Part shown: one piece after another, positions 44,836 to 53,222 of the stretch
Layout: each line of letters begins with the position of its first letter
How positions within the stretch are numbered: the stretch's first letter is position 1
Assembly (NCBI RefSeq): GCF_030503615.1
Contig: NZ_CP129963.1
Span: 2,046,001 to 2,110,000, forward strand
Direction of reading: 5' to 3'
Length of the DNA: 64,000 nt
DNA from: Sphingobacterium sp. BN32
Lineage (GTDB): Bacteria; Bacteroidota; Bacteroidia; Sphingobacteriales; Sphingobacteriaceae
The notes under the pieces: model-generated
The model's database searches: none
Seen by the model: the letters and a program-made list of their open reading frames with translations, nothing else
What the model was told of the DNA's origin: nothing
Made by a program: the position numbers and the translations under genes

Positions 44836-46587
44836 CGTCAGACTGATATTCCTGTCTTTCGCCAAACGAATACCATCCTGAATAAGTTTATCTAATTCAG
44901 GATGTTTTGTTTTCATCATCCTTAAATAGCCCTCTGCATCGATCGCTAGGTCTTGCTTCTCCTGATCCAATGCGATTTCTAAAATTTCCAAAGCCGCTAA
45001 CCAGGTATCCGAAAAATTCGCATCTAAACCTCTTAATTTATTAACTAAACTGTCCACATTACCCTTTTCGGTTCGCACAGCGCGGATAGCTTGATATACT
45101 TGTTGTAAAGCTAGAACGCGATCCGAGTAAACGCCTGCAGCGATAGGCTCGCCTGTACCGCCTCCTGCTCCTTCATAGGCATCCTTATCTGCGGCGCCTG
45201 CAAAAACAGATACTATTTTATGACCGACCGCCATATCGTAGGTTCCCCATTCGGGTTGAAAATATACTTTCCCAGATGCATCATTTACTGTGCAGTCGCT
45301 GAATGAAATCATCAATAAACGCTCGTTGCGATAGGTCAGCCCATCAACAACGCCGCGTACTGCTAATCCTGATTCGAAATGTAGCTCAGCAGGCTTTCCC
45401 TGGACAATTCCCAGTTCGCTCAACTGTTGCGTTGAAAAAACTTCTAAAGGCTGAGAAATGCCTTTTAGTAAGCCTACAGGCGAGCTGAAACCATCTTTAT
45501 GATAGTTTTTCCCATGCCCATCGAGCTGCTTGTCTTCAAATGCAAGCGAGGTAGGGCTGTTCGTCTTGATGCCGATCAGCTCTTCGCTATCTGCGAAATC
45601 TACGAATACACCCGAAACCTGCAATCCCGAACTATATACCGCAGTACATACCGTCCGACTATCAATCGCCTTGTCCATACTCGCCTTCCCGCCAACGCGG
45701 AAAGCCATTTGATTCGCGAACTCATCCAATACGTCGTAAACCTGATGGAAATCTGCTGTCACAAATAATTGGGGCTGCGGCTGCGTGATATCATATGCAT
45801 ATTTTATCGCATCTAGCGTAAAAGGTAGCTTGCTGACCTCCGGACGCATGCAATTCGCGCTTTCACCGATTGAAGAAAGCAATCCTGCACCATATATTTT
45901 AGGGTCTTCTAACGTACCTATCAGGCCGTACTCCACTGTCCACCAGTGTAAGCGACTCAATATAGCCATTTCCGACGGCTCACCCATGTTCTTGGAGATA
46001 GCCTCAAACTTAGATTCCGCCGCATCGATTTCCTCTTGCGACGCACCTTCCTTTTCTTTCACGATCGAGAGCTCCCGGATCGCTTCATAAAGTTCCATAT
46101 CTTTCCCCGAGCTTAAAGCTTTGGTGCCGACAGATCCAAAATACTGCAAATAATCAGCATATTCAGGTTCACCAATAATCGGAGCATGCCCGGAAGACTC
46201 ATGAATAATGTCCGGTGCCGGCGTATATGAAATATGATCTATACTTCGGATGTCTGCCGCAATGACCAGAACGCGGTATGCTTGAAACTCCATAAATGCC
46301 GAAGGCGGAATAAATCCATCAACCGTAACTGCACCCCAGCCTATTTTTTTCAAAGCATCGTTCATCGACTGTAGGTTCGGAACCTCCTCGATACTAAGGC
46401 CAGCTTTCGTCAACCCTGGAATGTATGGGTAGTAGGCTATTTTGCGCAAATAGGCATAGTTCTGCCGCATAACATAGCGCCATACTGCTTGATCAATTGC
46501 TGTATATCGGGAGTAGTCTTGCGGAACAATGTATTTTAACAAATGCTTAGGTAGCTGAGCAACTACCGGATTATCATAATGATTCAT
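44824..46587 (-). CDS. phhA: Phenylalanine 4-monooxygenase (aromatic amino acid hydroxylase)
   Basis: The product has 587 residues, about twice the length of proteobacterial PhhA. The pterin-dependent core has iron ligands His129 and His134 in DIIHESSGHAPIIGE and probably Glu219 in WWTVEYGL. Between His134 and Glu219 lie ~85 residues, against ~40 in human PAH, because of a helical insertion containing KEKEGASQEEIDAAESK. A ~270-residue C-terminal region of unknown role follows (from ~residue 320). It hydroxylates Phe to Tyr with tetrahydrobiopterin or a bacterial pterin. A good promoter lies 16-23 bp upstream. Confidence 0.88.
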   Translation of the reverse strand: MNHYDNPVVAQLPKHLLKYIVPQDYSRYTAIDQAVWRYVMRQNYAYLRKIAYYPYIPGLTKAGLSIEEVPNLQSMNDALKKIGWGAVTVDGFIPPSAFMEFQAYRVLVIAADIRSIDHISYTPAPDIIHESSGHAPIIGEPEYADYLQYFGSVGTKALSSGKDMELYEAIRELSIVKEKEGASQEEIDAAESKFEAISKNMGEPSEMAILSRLHWWTVEYGLIGTLEDPKIYGAGLLSSIGESANCMRPEVSKLPFTLDAIKYAYDITQPQPQLFVTADFHQVYDVLDEFANQMAFRVGGKASMDKAIDSRTVCTAVYSSGLQVSGVFVDFADSEELIGIKTNSPTSLAFEDKQLDGHGKNYHKDGFSSPVGLLKGISQPLEVFSTQQLSELGIVQGKPAELHFESGLAVRGVVDGLTYRNERLLMISFSDCTVNDASGKVYFQPEWGTYDMAVGHKIVSVFAGAADKDAYEGAGGGTGEPIAAGVYSDRVLALQQVYQAIRAVRTEKGNVDSLVNKLRGLDANFSDTWLAALEILEIALDQEKQDLAIDAEGYLRMMKTKHPELDKLIQDGIRLAKDRNISLTLSQ

Positions 46588-46602
46588 TTACAACCGTTTT
46601 AA

Positions 46603-46634
46603 CAAACATAATTATTTTAATTATTAATCACAAA
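46603..46634 (-). promoter_or_regulatory. Promoter of phhA (TTTG-N20-TATGTTTG)
   Basis: On the minus strand TTTG (46634-46631) and TATGTTTG (46610-46603) are separated by 20 bp, an almost ideal Bacteroidota promoter. The leader would be about 10 nt. Confidence 0.7.
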
Positions 46635-46754
46635 GAATATTAATTGGTGTAAAGATAGAACAGTTAAATATCGCTTAACATTCCCTGTCCTTGGGTTTCA
46701 ATGAAAAACTTAACAATTTCATAAATTACAACCCTTTATAAAGCAACATTTTTT

Positions 46755-46762
46755 TATTTTTG
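46755..46762 (+). promoter_or_regulatory. Candidate -7 element TATTTTTG for fadD
   Basis: Full TAnnTTTG match, 75 bp before the ATG. Confidence 0.45.
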
Positions 46763-46837
46763 CAAACTTCTACTCATAGACAATGTTTAAATGAGGAGGA
46801 AGTCAGTCCCTAAAAACGACTGGTAATTTGATTTGAA

Positions 46838-48613
46838 ATGGATGAAAAACTTAGACTGTTCGATCTAGCGTTTAGACAGGTCGAACTATTCCCTAACCTT
46901 GATATTTTCTCGCATAAAAAAGAAGGTGAGTGGAAACCAATAAAAACCGAACAATTTTTAACGGAAGTAAATGCAATTTCTAAAGGCCTTATTGAATTAG
47001 GTGTCAAGCCTGGCGAAAAAGTAGGTCTAATAGCCGATAGCAGTGTAGAATGGCATATTGTAGATTTTGCAATTCAGCAAATTGGAGCCGTAACGGTAGC
47101 TATATATCCGAATATCACTGATGCGGACTATCAATTTATCTTCAACGATGCGGAAATCAAACTATGTATCGTCAGCAATAAATCCCTTTATAACCGTATT
47201 CTTTCTTTAAAAGACTCCATCTATACGTTAAAATTCGTATTTGCGATGGATAAACAGGAAAATGTTAGGCATTGGGACGAGCTGAAGACCTTGGGTGAAA
47301 AGATACCTGACGAGCAATTGAATTTGCTTCGTGATGCCGTAAAACCAGAAGATCTGGCTACACTAATTTACACATCCGGAACTACCGGGAAACCTAAAGG
47401 TGTGATGCTAACACATAACAACATCATGGCCAATGTGGAAGCCGCGAGAGAAATTACCCCTTGCCAGGCCTACCATCGCTCCCTTACCTTCCTCCCTCCT
47501 TGCCACGCCTATGAGCGGATGGTCATCTACACCTATCTCTATATCGGTATCACGACGCATATCGCTGAGTCCTTAGACAAGATAGGACAGAACATTAAGG
47601 AAGTGCAGCCACATATTATGACCGCTGTTCCTAGAATTCTGGAGAAAGTCTATGAAAAGATTATGAAAACGGGTCTTGAGCTGACCGGTATGAAGCGTAA
47701 TATCTTTGATTGGGCGGTGAAAGTGGCGGAAGATTATGACCCTGATCCCAAGAAAAGAAGTTTTGGGTATAATATAAAATTGAAACTCGCTAAGAAATTG
47801 GTGTTAGATAAATGGTACGAAGCCTTAGGCGGTCAGTTAATGACCGTAGCGTCCGGTAGTGCTTCCTTGCAGGCGAAACTTGCGCGCGTATTCTTAGCGG
47901 CGGGCATCCCACTTTATGAAGGCTATGGAATGACCGAAGCATCGCCACTGATTTCGGTAAACCATTACATTAAAGGAACCCGTGTCGGTACCGTGGGCCT
48001 TCCGGTAAAATATGTAGAAATTAAATTAGCCGAAGACGGCGAAATCCTGGTAAAAGGACCCAACGTCATGCAAGGTTATTATAAGAATAAAGAAGAAACG
48101 GATAAAACGATTATTGACGGCTGGTTGCATACCGGTGATATCGGAACTTGGGAAGAAGGTCGTTTCTTAAAGATCATTGATCGCAAAAAGGAAATGTTCA
48201 AAATTTCCGGCGGTAAATACGTCATCCCACAACCTATCGAAAAGAAACTGTTAGAGTCGAACTATATCGAACAAGCGATGGTCATCGGCGATGGTCAGAA
48301 GTTCGCTTCGGCCTACATCGTACCTAACTATGCTCATTTAATCGACTGGAGTAAATCCGAAGCACCAGAGCTGCGGGATCTACCGAAAGATCAGTTCTTG
48401 AAGCAGGATAAAGTTGTTAGAAAGATAAATAAGGAAGTACAATTCGCTAATAAGCATTTCGGAAACTGGGAGCAGATTAAGCGCCCAATTATTCTGACGA
48501 ATGAATTTACAATTGAGGACGGCGAACTGACACCGACATTGAAAATGAAGAGAAAGGTCATTCTCGAAAAATATAAGAAAGAGTTCGAAGACCTCTATCA
48601 TACAGCAGAATAA
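46838..48613 (+). CDS. Long-chain fatty acid-CoA ligase
   Basis: The product has 591 residues. The AMP-binding enzyme motifs are TLIYTSGTTGKPKGVMLTHNN (P-loop), LYEGYGMTEASPLIS, GWLHTGDIGTWEEGRFLKIIDRKKEMFKISGGKYV and a C-terminal lysine region with TPTLKMKRK. It activates fatty acids to acyl-CoA through an acyl-adenylate. Length and order match the FadD/AMP-forming long-chain class. It is a single-gene unit with its own promoter and terminator. Confidence 0.93.
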   Translation: MDEKLRLFDLAFRQVELFPNLDIFSHKKEGEWKPIKTEQFLTEVNAISKGLIELGVKPGEKVGLIADSSVEWHIVDFAIQQIGAVTVAIYPNITDADYQFIFNDAEIKLCIVSNKSLYNRILSLKDSIYTLKFVFAMDKQENVRHWDELKTLGEKIPDEQLNLLRDAVKPEDLATLIYTSGTTGKPKGVMLTHNNIMANVEAAREITPCQAYHRSLTFLPPCHAYERMVIYTYLYIGITTHIAESLDKIGQNIKEVQPHIMTAVPRILEKVYEKIMKTGLELTGMKRNIFDWAVKVAEDYDPDPKKRSFGYNIKLKLAKKLVLDKWYEALGGQLMTVASGSASLQAKLARVFLAAGIPLYEGYGMTEASPLISVNHYIKGTRVGTVGLPVKYVEIKLAEDGEILVKGPNVMQGYYKNKEETDKTIIDGWLHTGDIGTWEEGRFLKIIDRKKEMFKISGGKYVIPQPIEKKLLESNYIEQAMVIGDGQKFASAYIVPNYAHLIDWSKSEAPELRDLPKDQFLKQDKVVRKINKEVQFANKHFGNWEQIKRPIILTNEFTIEDGELTPTLKMKRKVILEKYKKEFEDLYHTAE

Positions 48614-48643
48614 CAGGCAATTGCCTTCTGCTAAATTATTTCG

Positions 48644-48676
48644 AGAGCCCTATTATTAATAGGGCTCTTTTTTTTT
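48644..48676 (+). terminator. Intrinsic terminator of fadD
   Basis: AGAGCCCTATTA pairs with TAATAGGGCTCT (12 bp) and is followed by nine T. Confidence 0.93.
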
Positions 48677-48826
48677 CGCGAAGCTATTTGTTTTTAAAGG
48701 CTTCATCAACTTTCCTACTTTTTGCAATTTCATTGAAACCTGAAAGATTTCTTATCTTACATCAACAATCATAAACAAAATCTTTCCGATTTTGTGGTAC
48801 TATTAATAAATAAAATAACACAGCAT

Positions 48827-49144
48827 ATGAAAGAGCAATTCGAACCCATCCCTGTCGTGAAAAACGAGGAAAAGAGCAGATTTGAGCTAGATGTAGATGG
48901 CCATATCGCCTTTATAGACTACAAAGAAACCCCCAGCAATGTTGCATTGATCCATACCGAAGCACCGGAGGAACTCGCTGGAACAGGTGCGGCAGCAGCA
49001 TTAGTAGAAAAAACGCTGGTATACATTCAAGAGTCAGGCAAGAAATTATTGCCTTATTGTCCTTATGTCTTTGCATTTATTAAAAAGCATCCCGAATGGA
49101 AGGCTTTGGTCGCTCCCCATTTCCCAGGATACGATAAACTTTAA
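48827..49144 (+). CDS. NATD1-like small N-acetyltransferase
   Basis: The product has 105 residues from the ATG at 48827; the longer frame to 48794 is less likely. The pattern SRFELDVDGHIAFIDYKE, IHTEAPEELAGTGAAAALVEKTL and LPYCPYVFAFIKKHPEW matches the GNAT-type Acetyltransf_CG/NATD1 (YjdJ-like) family. Acceptor substrates are unknown. The amidohydrolase gene begins 55 bp downstream and is likely co-transcribed. Confidence 0.85.
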   Translation: MKEQFEPIPVVKNEEKSRFELDVDGHIAFIDYKETPSNVALIHTEAPEELAGTGAAAALVEKTLVYIQESGKKLLPYCPYVFAFIKKHPEWKALVAPHFPGYDKL

Positions 49145-49199
49145 CAATCGCTATCTTTGGGATTGCTATTGAAAAAATCGTGAATAAAGGAAAAGTGGA

Positions 49200-50528
49200 A
49201 TGGATAAAAAAGAACATCTAAGTAGAAAAACATTTATTAAAAACACCGCATTGGGAATCGCTGGATTAAGCGCAGGATCGCTATTGACAGGTTTTAAGCA
49301 AGCAGAATCTAGAGAAAATAAAAGCAAACCTATGAAACTGTTAAAAAACGTACGTCTTGAGACAGGCTTTGACTATGATGGCGATGAAGTGGTTGGAACA
49401 AAAACAGATCTGTTTTGTGTTGAGCTTGCTGATGGCAAAATTACCAGCATCAAAAAGAATGACCCTCAAGCAGATGCTTTTGATGCCAAAGGCATGCTTA
49501 TGTTACCTGCCTTCAAGGATATGCACATACACTTGGACAAAACCTTCTACGGTGGGCCTTGGAAGATCGTTAAGCGCCGCCCAGGCGGGGTAAAAGGAAT
49601 GATTGCATTAGAGCAAGAAATCCTTCCGGAAATGCTGAAAACATCGACTTATAGAGCGGAGAAGCTAATTGAACTTTTACAAGCTAAAGGATCTAGTTTT
49701 GCCCGAAGCCACGTCAATATCGAACCCACATCCAAACTGCAATCTCTTAAAAACTTACAGTTAGCTCTAGAGAACAAAAAGGCTGGTTTTGAAGCGGAAC
49801 TCGTGGCTTTCCCCCAACATGGACTTTATTATACCGATTCTGTTCCTTACATGAAGGAGGCAGCACAAACTGATATTGACTTTATTGGCGGTCTTGACCC
49901 CTATACGATCGACGGGTCAATTGAGAAGCCCGTTGATTTTACTGTACAACTCGCATTGGATCATACCAAAGGTATCGACATACACTTGCACGAATCCGGG
50001 CAATCGGGAGTGGCTACCATCGAATACCTTATCAAAAAGGTCTTGGAGAATCCAAGTCTCAAGGGCAAAACCTATTTGAGCCACTGCTTTGCCCTGTCGG
50101 CAATCGACTCTGCCAAGCAAGAGGAACTCGCGGAAAAGCTTGCTGAGGCACAAATAGGGATTATTTCAACCATTCCTTTCGGAGGAAGGGTGATGCCGAT
50201 TCCAACCCTGTATAAGCATGGCGTTCATGTCGCTACGGGTATCGATAGCGTTATTGACCATTGGGGAATCTATGGTACCGGATCGGTATTAGACAAAGCT
50301 AGTTTAATGGCCCAGCTATACGGTTTTGGAAATGAATTTATGCTTTCCCGAAGCCTTCGATTGGCGACTGACAATATGTTGCCGCTCGACGACAAAGGAA
50401 AACAACAGTGGCCGAAACAGAATGACAAAGCTAACTTTGTATTGGTCAATAGTAGTTGCTCGGCAGAGGCAGTCGCGAGAGTTCCAAAAATTGAGCACCT
50501 GATTCATGCAGGTAACCTAGTGTATTAA
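49200..50528 (+). CDS. Tat-type exported amidohydrolase (cytosine deaminase-like)
   Basis: The product has 442 residues. The N-terminus HLSRKTFIKNTALGIAGLSAG is a Tat-like signal (S-R-K-T-F-I-K). The amidohydrolase metal site is visible: DMHIHLDK near residue 105, IDIHLHESG, TYLSHCFAL and TGIDSVIDHWG. The pattern is closest to the cytosine deaminase and related amidohydrolase group. The substrate is unknown, and an exported member suggests a periplasmic nitrogen-containing compound. A long hairpin terminator follows. Confidence 0.85.
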   Translation: MDKKEHLSRKTFIKNTALGIAGLSAGSLLTGFKQAESRENKSKPMKLLKNVRLETGFDYDGDEVVGTKTDLFCVELADGKITSIKKNDPQADAFDAKGMLMLPAFKDMHIHLDKTFYGGPWKIVKRRPGGVKGMIALEQEILPEMLKTSTYRAEKLIELLQAKGSSFARSHVNIEPTSKLQSLKNLQLALENKKAGFEAELVAFPQHGLYYTDSVPYMKEAAQTDIDFIGGLDPYTIDGSIEKPVDFTVQLALDHTKGIDIHLHESGQSGVATIEYLIKKVLENPSLKGKTYLSHCFALSAIDSAKQEELAEKLAEAQIGIISTIPFGGRVMPIPTLYKHGVHVATGIDSVIDHWGIYGTGSVLDKASLMAQLYGFGNEFMLSRSLRLATDNMLPLDDKGKQQWPKQNDKANFVLVNSSCSAEAVARVPKIEHLIHAGNLVY

Positions 50529-50552
50529 AGTCAATTTTCACCCGAATATCAT

Positions 50553-50597
50553 AAAGCTCCTTATTTAAGACAAAACAGTCTTAAATAAGGAGCTTTT
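50553..50597 (+). terminator. Intrinsic terminator of the amidohydrolase gene
   Basis: A 19-bp hairpin pairs AAAGCTCCTTATTTAAGAC with GTCTTAAATAAGGAGCTTT across a 6-nt loop, with T-rich sequence after it. Confidence 0.92.
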
Positions 50598-50601
50598 CTC
50601 T

Positions 50602-50609
50602 TATCTTTG
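50602..50609 (+). promoter_or_regulatory. Candidate -7 element TATCTTTG for the Rrf2 gene
   Basis: Full TAnnTTTG match, 27 bp before the ATG and immediately after the upstream terminator. Confidence 0.5.
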
Positions 50610-50636
50610 TTAAAAGAACAATTAAAGCAATAAATT

Positions 50637-51074
50637 ATGTTCTCAAAAGCAGTTGAACACGGTATTAAGGCTATCATCTATATTGCAACGCAATCGATGG
50701 AGGGCAAGCGGGTGAAGATTGGTGAAGTAGCCGAACATACCGCAACCCCCGAAGCTTTTACAGCAAAGGTTTTAGGCACTTTAACGAAACACGATATTCT
50801 ACAATCTATCAAAGGTCCCTATGGCGGTTTTGAAATGACTGGTAAACAGATTGAGCAGGTAAAAGTGGCTGATATCGTGAAAGCATTGGACGGAGATAAT
50901 ATCTTTACCGGCTGCGCCTTAGGCTTAACGGCCTGTAACCATAAAAACCCCTGCCCTATGCATGAACGTTTCGTCAGCATTCGCCGGGAACTGAAAAGCA
51001 TGATGGAAAGCACCACGATTCACGATCTTGCGACAGGATTGATTGCGGGAGAAAGCGTGCTTATCCGCGCCTAA
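50637..51074 (+). CDS. Rrf2-family transcriptional regulator, likely iron-sulfur/NO sensor
   Basis: The product has 145 residues with a winged helix-turn-helix at the start (MFSKAVEHGIKAIIYIATQ, TPEAFTAKVLGTLTKHDIL) and a cysteine cluster C-x6-C-x5-C-x2-H in CALGLTACNHKNPCPMH. This is close to the IscR/NsrR 2Fe-2S ligand pattern. The next gene, 50 bp away, is a truncated hemoglobin, so NsrR-like sensing of nitric oxide is the natural reading. The metal and signal are inferred. Confidence 0.85.
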   Translation: MFSKAVEHGIKAIIYIATQSMEGKRVKIGEVAEHTATPEAFTAKVLGTLTKHDILQSIKGPYGGFEMTGKQIEQVKVADIVKALDGDNIFTGCALGLTACNHKNPCPMHERFVSIRRELKSMMESTTIHDLATGLIAGESVLIRA

Positions 51075-51124
51075 AGCCTGGCAAAATAGAAAATATCGAA
51101 TTATAATAAATAGAAAAACCAGCC

Positions 51125-51514
51125 ATGAAAGCAGATATCCAACATATAGAAGACGTCAAATTACTTGTGAATACCTTTTATGATCGTATTCGTGAGAACG
51201 AGCTACTGGGAAAGATCTTTGATAATATTATACAAGATCGTTGGCCGGAACACCTCGAAAAAATGTATCGCTTCTGGCAGACGGTGTTATTCGACGAACA
51301 CACTTACTTTGGAAGCCCCTTCCCCCCGCATATGCACATGCCCATAGAGAAACAGCATTTTGATACCTGGATTGCGATCTTCAGCAAAACGGTCGATGAA
51401 CTGTTTGAAGGGGAAAAGGCTGAAAGAGCAAAGTGGCAAGGCGCGCGCATGGCTGAAATGTTCCAGCATAAAATTGCTTACTACAAGCAGCAAAGCGGAA
51501 AGCCTTTAGCTTAA
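51125..51514 (+). CDS. Group III truncated hemoglobin
   Basis: The product has 129 residues. The trHb3 pattern is seen in LVNTFYDRIRENELLGKIFD, WPEHLEKMYRFWQTVLFDEHTYFGSPFPPHMHMPI and FDTWIAIFSKTVDELF. It binds heme and, in related cases, takes part in NO or O2 chemistry. It is probably co-transcribed with the Rrf2 regulator and lies tail to tail with the thioredoxin-like gene, 3 bp apart. Confidence 0.9.
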   Translation: MKADIQHIEDVKLLVNTFYDRIRENELLGKIFDNIIQDRWPEHLEKMYRFWQTVLFDEHTYFGSPFPPHMHMPIEKQHFDTWIAIFSKTVDELFEGEKAERAKWQGARMAEMFQHKIAYYKQQSGKPLA

Positions 51515-51517
51515 ATT

Positions 51518-52039
51518 TTATTTTCTAACCCATTCATTGAAGAAGGCTAAAACTTTCTTTTCATCGTAGCTCTTATCTTTCTCAAGATTACCGCTCTCAC
51601 GAACTTTCAATACTTTTCCATCTTTACCCAAAACAATAAAGAACGGAAAACCTAATGCTGGTCCATCCGGAGCATATTTCTTAAAGAATGCCTCGTTTTT
51701 ATTCTCTTTAGAATAGTTTACATGGTAATACAAAAACTTATCTTTCAATAATTTGCTGACAGCAGGATTTTGCTGAATATAATTATTGAATCGAAGGCAC
51801 CAAATGCACCAGTTCCCTCCTGCTTGCACAATAATATTTTTATTCTCCTTTTGAGCCTGTACAATCAACTTATCAAGATCGGCCTGCGCATCCGCCTCCG
51901 GATGATAGGGCTTCGCATACGTGTCTATCTCCTTCGGTTTTTCAGTCTGCGCATTTACATCCGTCGACCAAATTCCCAAAAACAATACGCATGCCGTGTA
52001 AACTAATGGTAAAATCTTCCCTTTCATAACAAATCTCAT
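51518..52039 (-). CDS. Exported thioredoxin-like protein with CIWC motif
   Basis: The product has 173 residues (169 if the ATG at 52027 is used). A signal peptide ends DVNAQ. The thioredoxin fold contains the redox pair in GGNWCIWCLRFN and the cis-proline region FPFFIVLGKDGK. It probably acts as a periplasmic disulfide reductase or isomerase. The partner is unknown. It has a short leader without recognisable control sites. Confidence 0.85.
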   Translation of the reverse strand: MRFVMKGKILPLVYTACVLFLGIWSTDVNAQTEKPKEIDTYAKPYHPEADAQADLDKLIVQAQKENKNIIVQAGGNWCIWCLRFNNYIQQNPAVSKLLKDKFLYYHVNYSKENKNEAFFKKYAPDGPALGFPFFIVLGKDGKVLKVRESGNLEKDKSYDEKKVLAFFNEWVRK

Positions 52040-52128
52040 TTAATTACTAAATCTAAATTAGCTATTCTCACCTACTTTTATGCCAATTTTTTGTCAAGCT
52101 TTTTATACATTTAGATTATAGCTTCTTT

Positions 52129-52953
52129 TTATTTCAAAGGTTGACAATTGAGGCAGTAATAAACAGTCCCGCCCATATAATTTTCTTTAACTATTTCTCC
52201 TTGGCATTTGGGACAAGGATTGCGATAGGTTTTCTTCGACATCAATGTTTCATAAGCACCCCAGCCATGGATCGTTTTTTCGGTATCACGTCCGCCAGCC
52301 TCAGTCATTGCGCGAAGTGTCGTTTTTATCGATTGAAATAGGTTTACCTTTTCCTGATCGCTGAGTGTTGAAATTTTGCGTTTAGGGTGAATAGATGCAT
52401 GGAAAAGTATATCCTGCAGGACGCCGTTGCCAATTCCGGGAATACGTTGCTCTGTTGCTAATAGCGCTTTGACCGATATATCTTTCGTTTCCTTTTGGAT
52501 TAGGCGCTCAAAATATAACATATCAAAAGCATCGCTCAATGGAGAGATGCTTTCTATACTTTTTGTATAATACTTGTTATCGCATGCTCCCTGATAAGCT
52601 GCTATTAGGCCATACATAGCCACTGTAAATGCAAGAAAGCTTTCATCGTCAAAAGTGATCAACAGCTGATATTTAGCGGGTATCTTGGACGCATTCCTAC
52701 TGTATTGAAGATTGATACCATCATTCAAACTAATGCGGATATTATCTTCTAACACGATATCCACAAATATACCAAATCCGATTGCTGAGAGGATTTTTTT
52801 ACCTGTCAGTAATTTGCTGTATGCTAACGGATCAGCATAGAAAAACGTGAATCGATGAGGACTATTGGAATTGAATACATCTGTTATTGTTTTTCCGGAC
52901 AGTGCATCGTTGAGCTGACGTCCCAGTGTAATTGCTTCAGGTAATTCAATCAT
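52129..52953 (-). CDS. Fpg/Nei-family protein lacking the N-terminal proline
   Basis: The product has 274 residues. The H2TH region GIGNGVLQDILFHASIHPKRKI and the C-terminal zinc finger with CPKC and CLNC clearly match Fpg/Nei DNA glycosylases. The N-terminus is MIELPEAITL instead of MPELPEVE: the catalytic Pro that forms the Schiff base with damaged DNA is Ile, while the following Glu-Leu-Pro-Glu is kept. Similar MIELPEA proteins exist in other phyla, annotated as endonuclease VIII. It may bind damage without the usual lyase step or use another residue. Confidence 0.85.
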   Translation of the reverse strand: MIELPEAITLGRQLNDALSGKTITDVFNSNSPHRFTFFYADPLAYSKLLTGKKILSAIGFGIFVDIVLEDNIRISLNDGINLQYSRNASKIPAKYQLLITFDDESFLAFTVAMYGLIAAYQGACDNKYYTKSIESISPLSDAFDMLYFERLIQKETKDISVKALLATEQRIPGIGNGVLQDILFHASIHPKRKISTLSDQEKVNLFQSIKTTLRAMTEAGGRDTEKTIHGWGAYETLMSKKTYRNPCPKCQGEIVKENYMGGTVYYCLNCQPLK

Positions 52954-53106
52954 GACTTTAATGTATTATGTTTTTTAAATGGGATATATTTATCCAACAC
53001 CGATAAATCGTTATCGCAATATATCTTATAAACAACAAATTAAAATGACCTGATACACTCATCGTATTTTTGCCGTAGCTAATAAGTTGGTAACGAAACT
53101 TTGTTT

Positions 53107-53114
53107 TACCTTTG
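53107..53114 (+). promoter_or_regulatory. Candidate -7 element TACCTTTG before the 53223 gene
   Basis: Full TAnnTTTG match with a TTG 16 bp upstream (53088-53090). Transcription from it would give a leader of ~100 nt with the pseudoknot-like pairing described separately. Confidence 0.45.
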
Positions 53115-53222
53115 TGTTTTGCTATCCGAAAACGACAAGCCAAATCAGGAGTTACTCCACTGTTATTATTTGATCGTTTTCAGTTGGCTATTTCTTGCTT
53201 TTTTCTCAGACTATTGTTCTAA

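Noticed and set aside
52954..53106. Extra TATTTTTG at 53065-53072 as a second promoter
   Set aside because: It matches TAnnTTTG but has no -33 partner and lies behind the better-placed TACCTTTG element.
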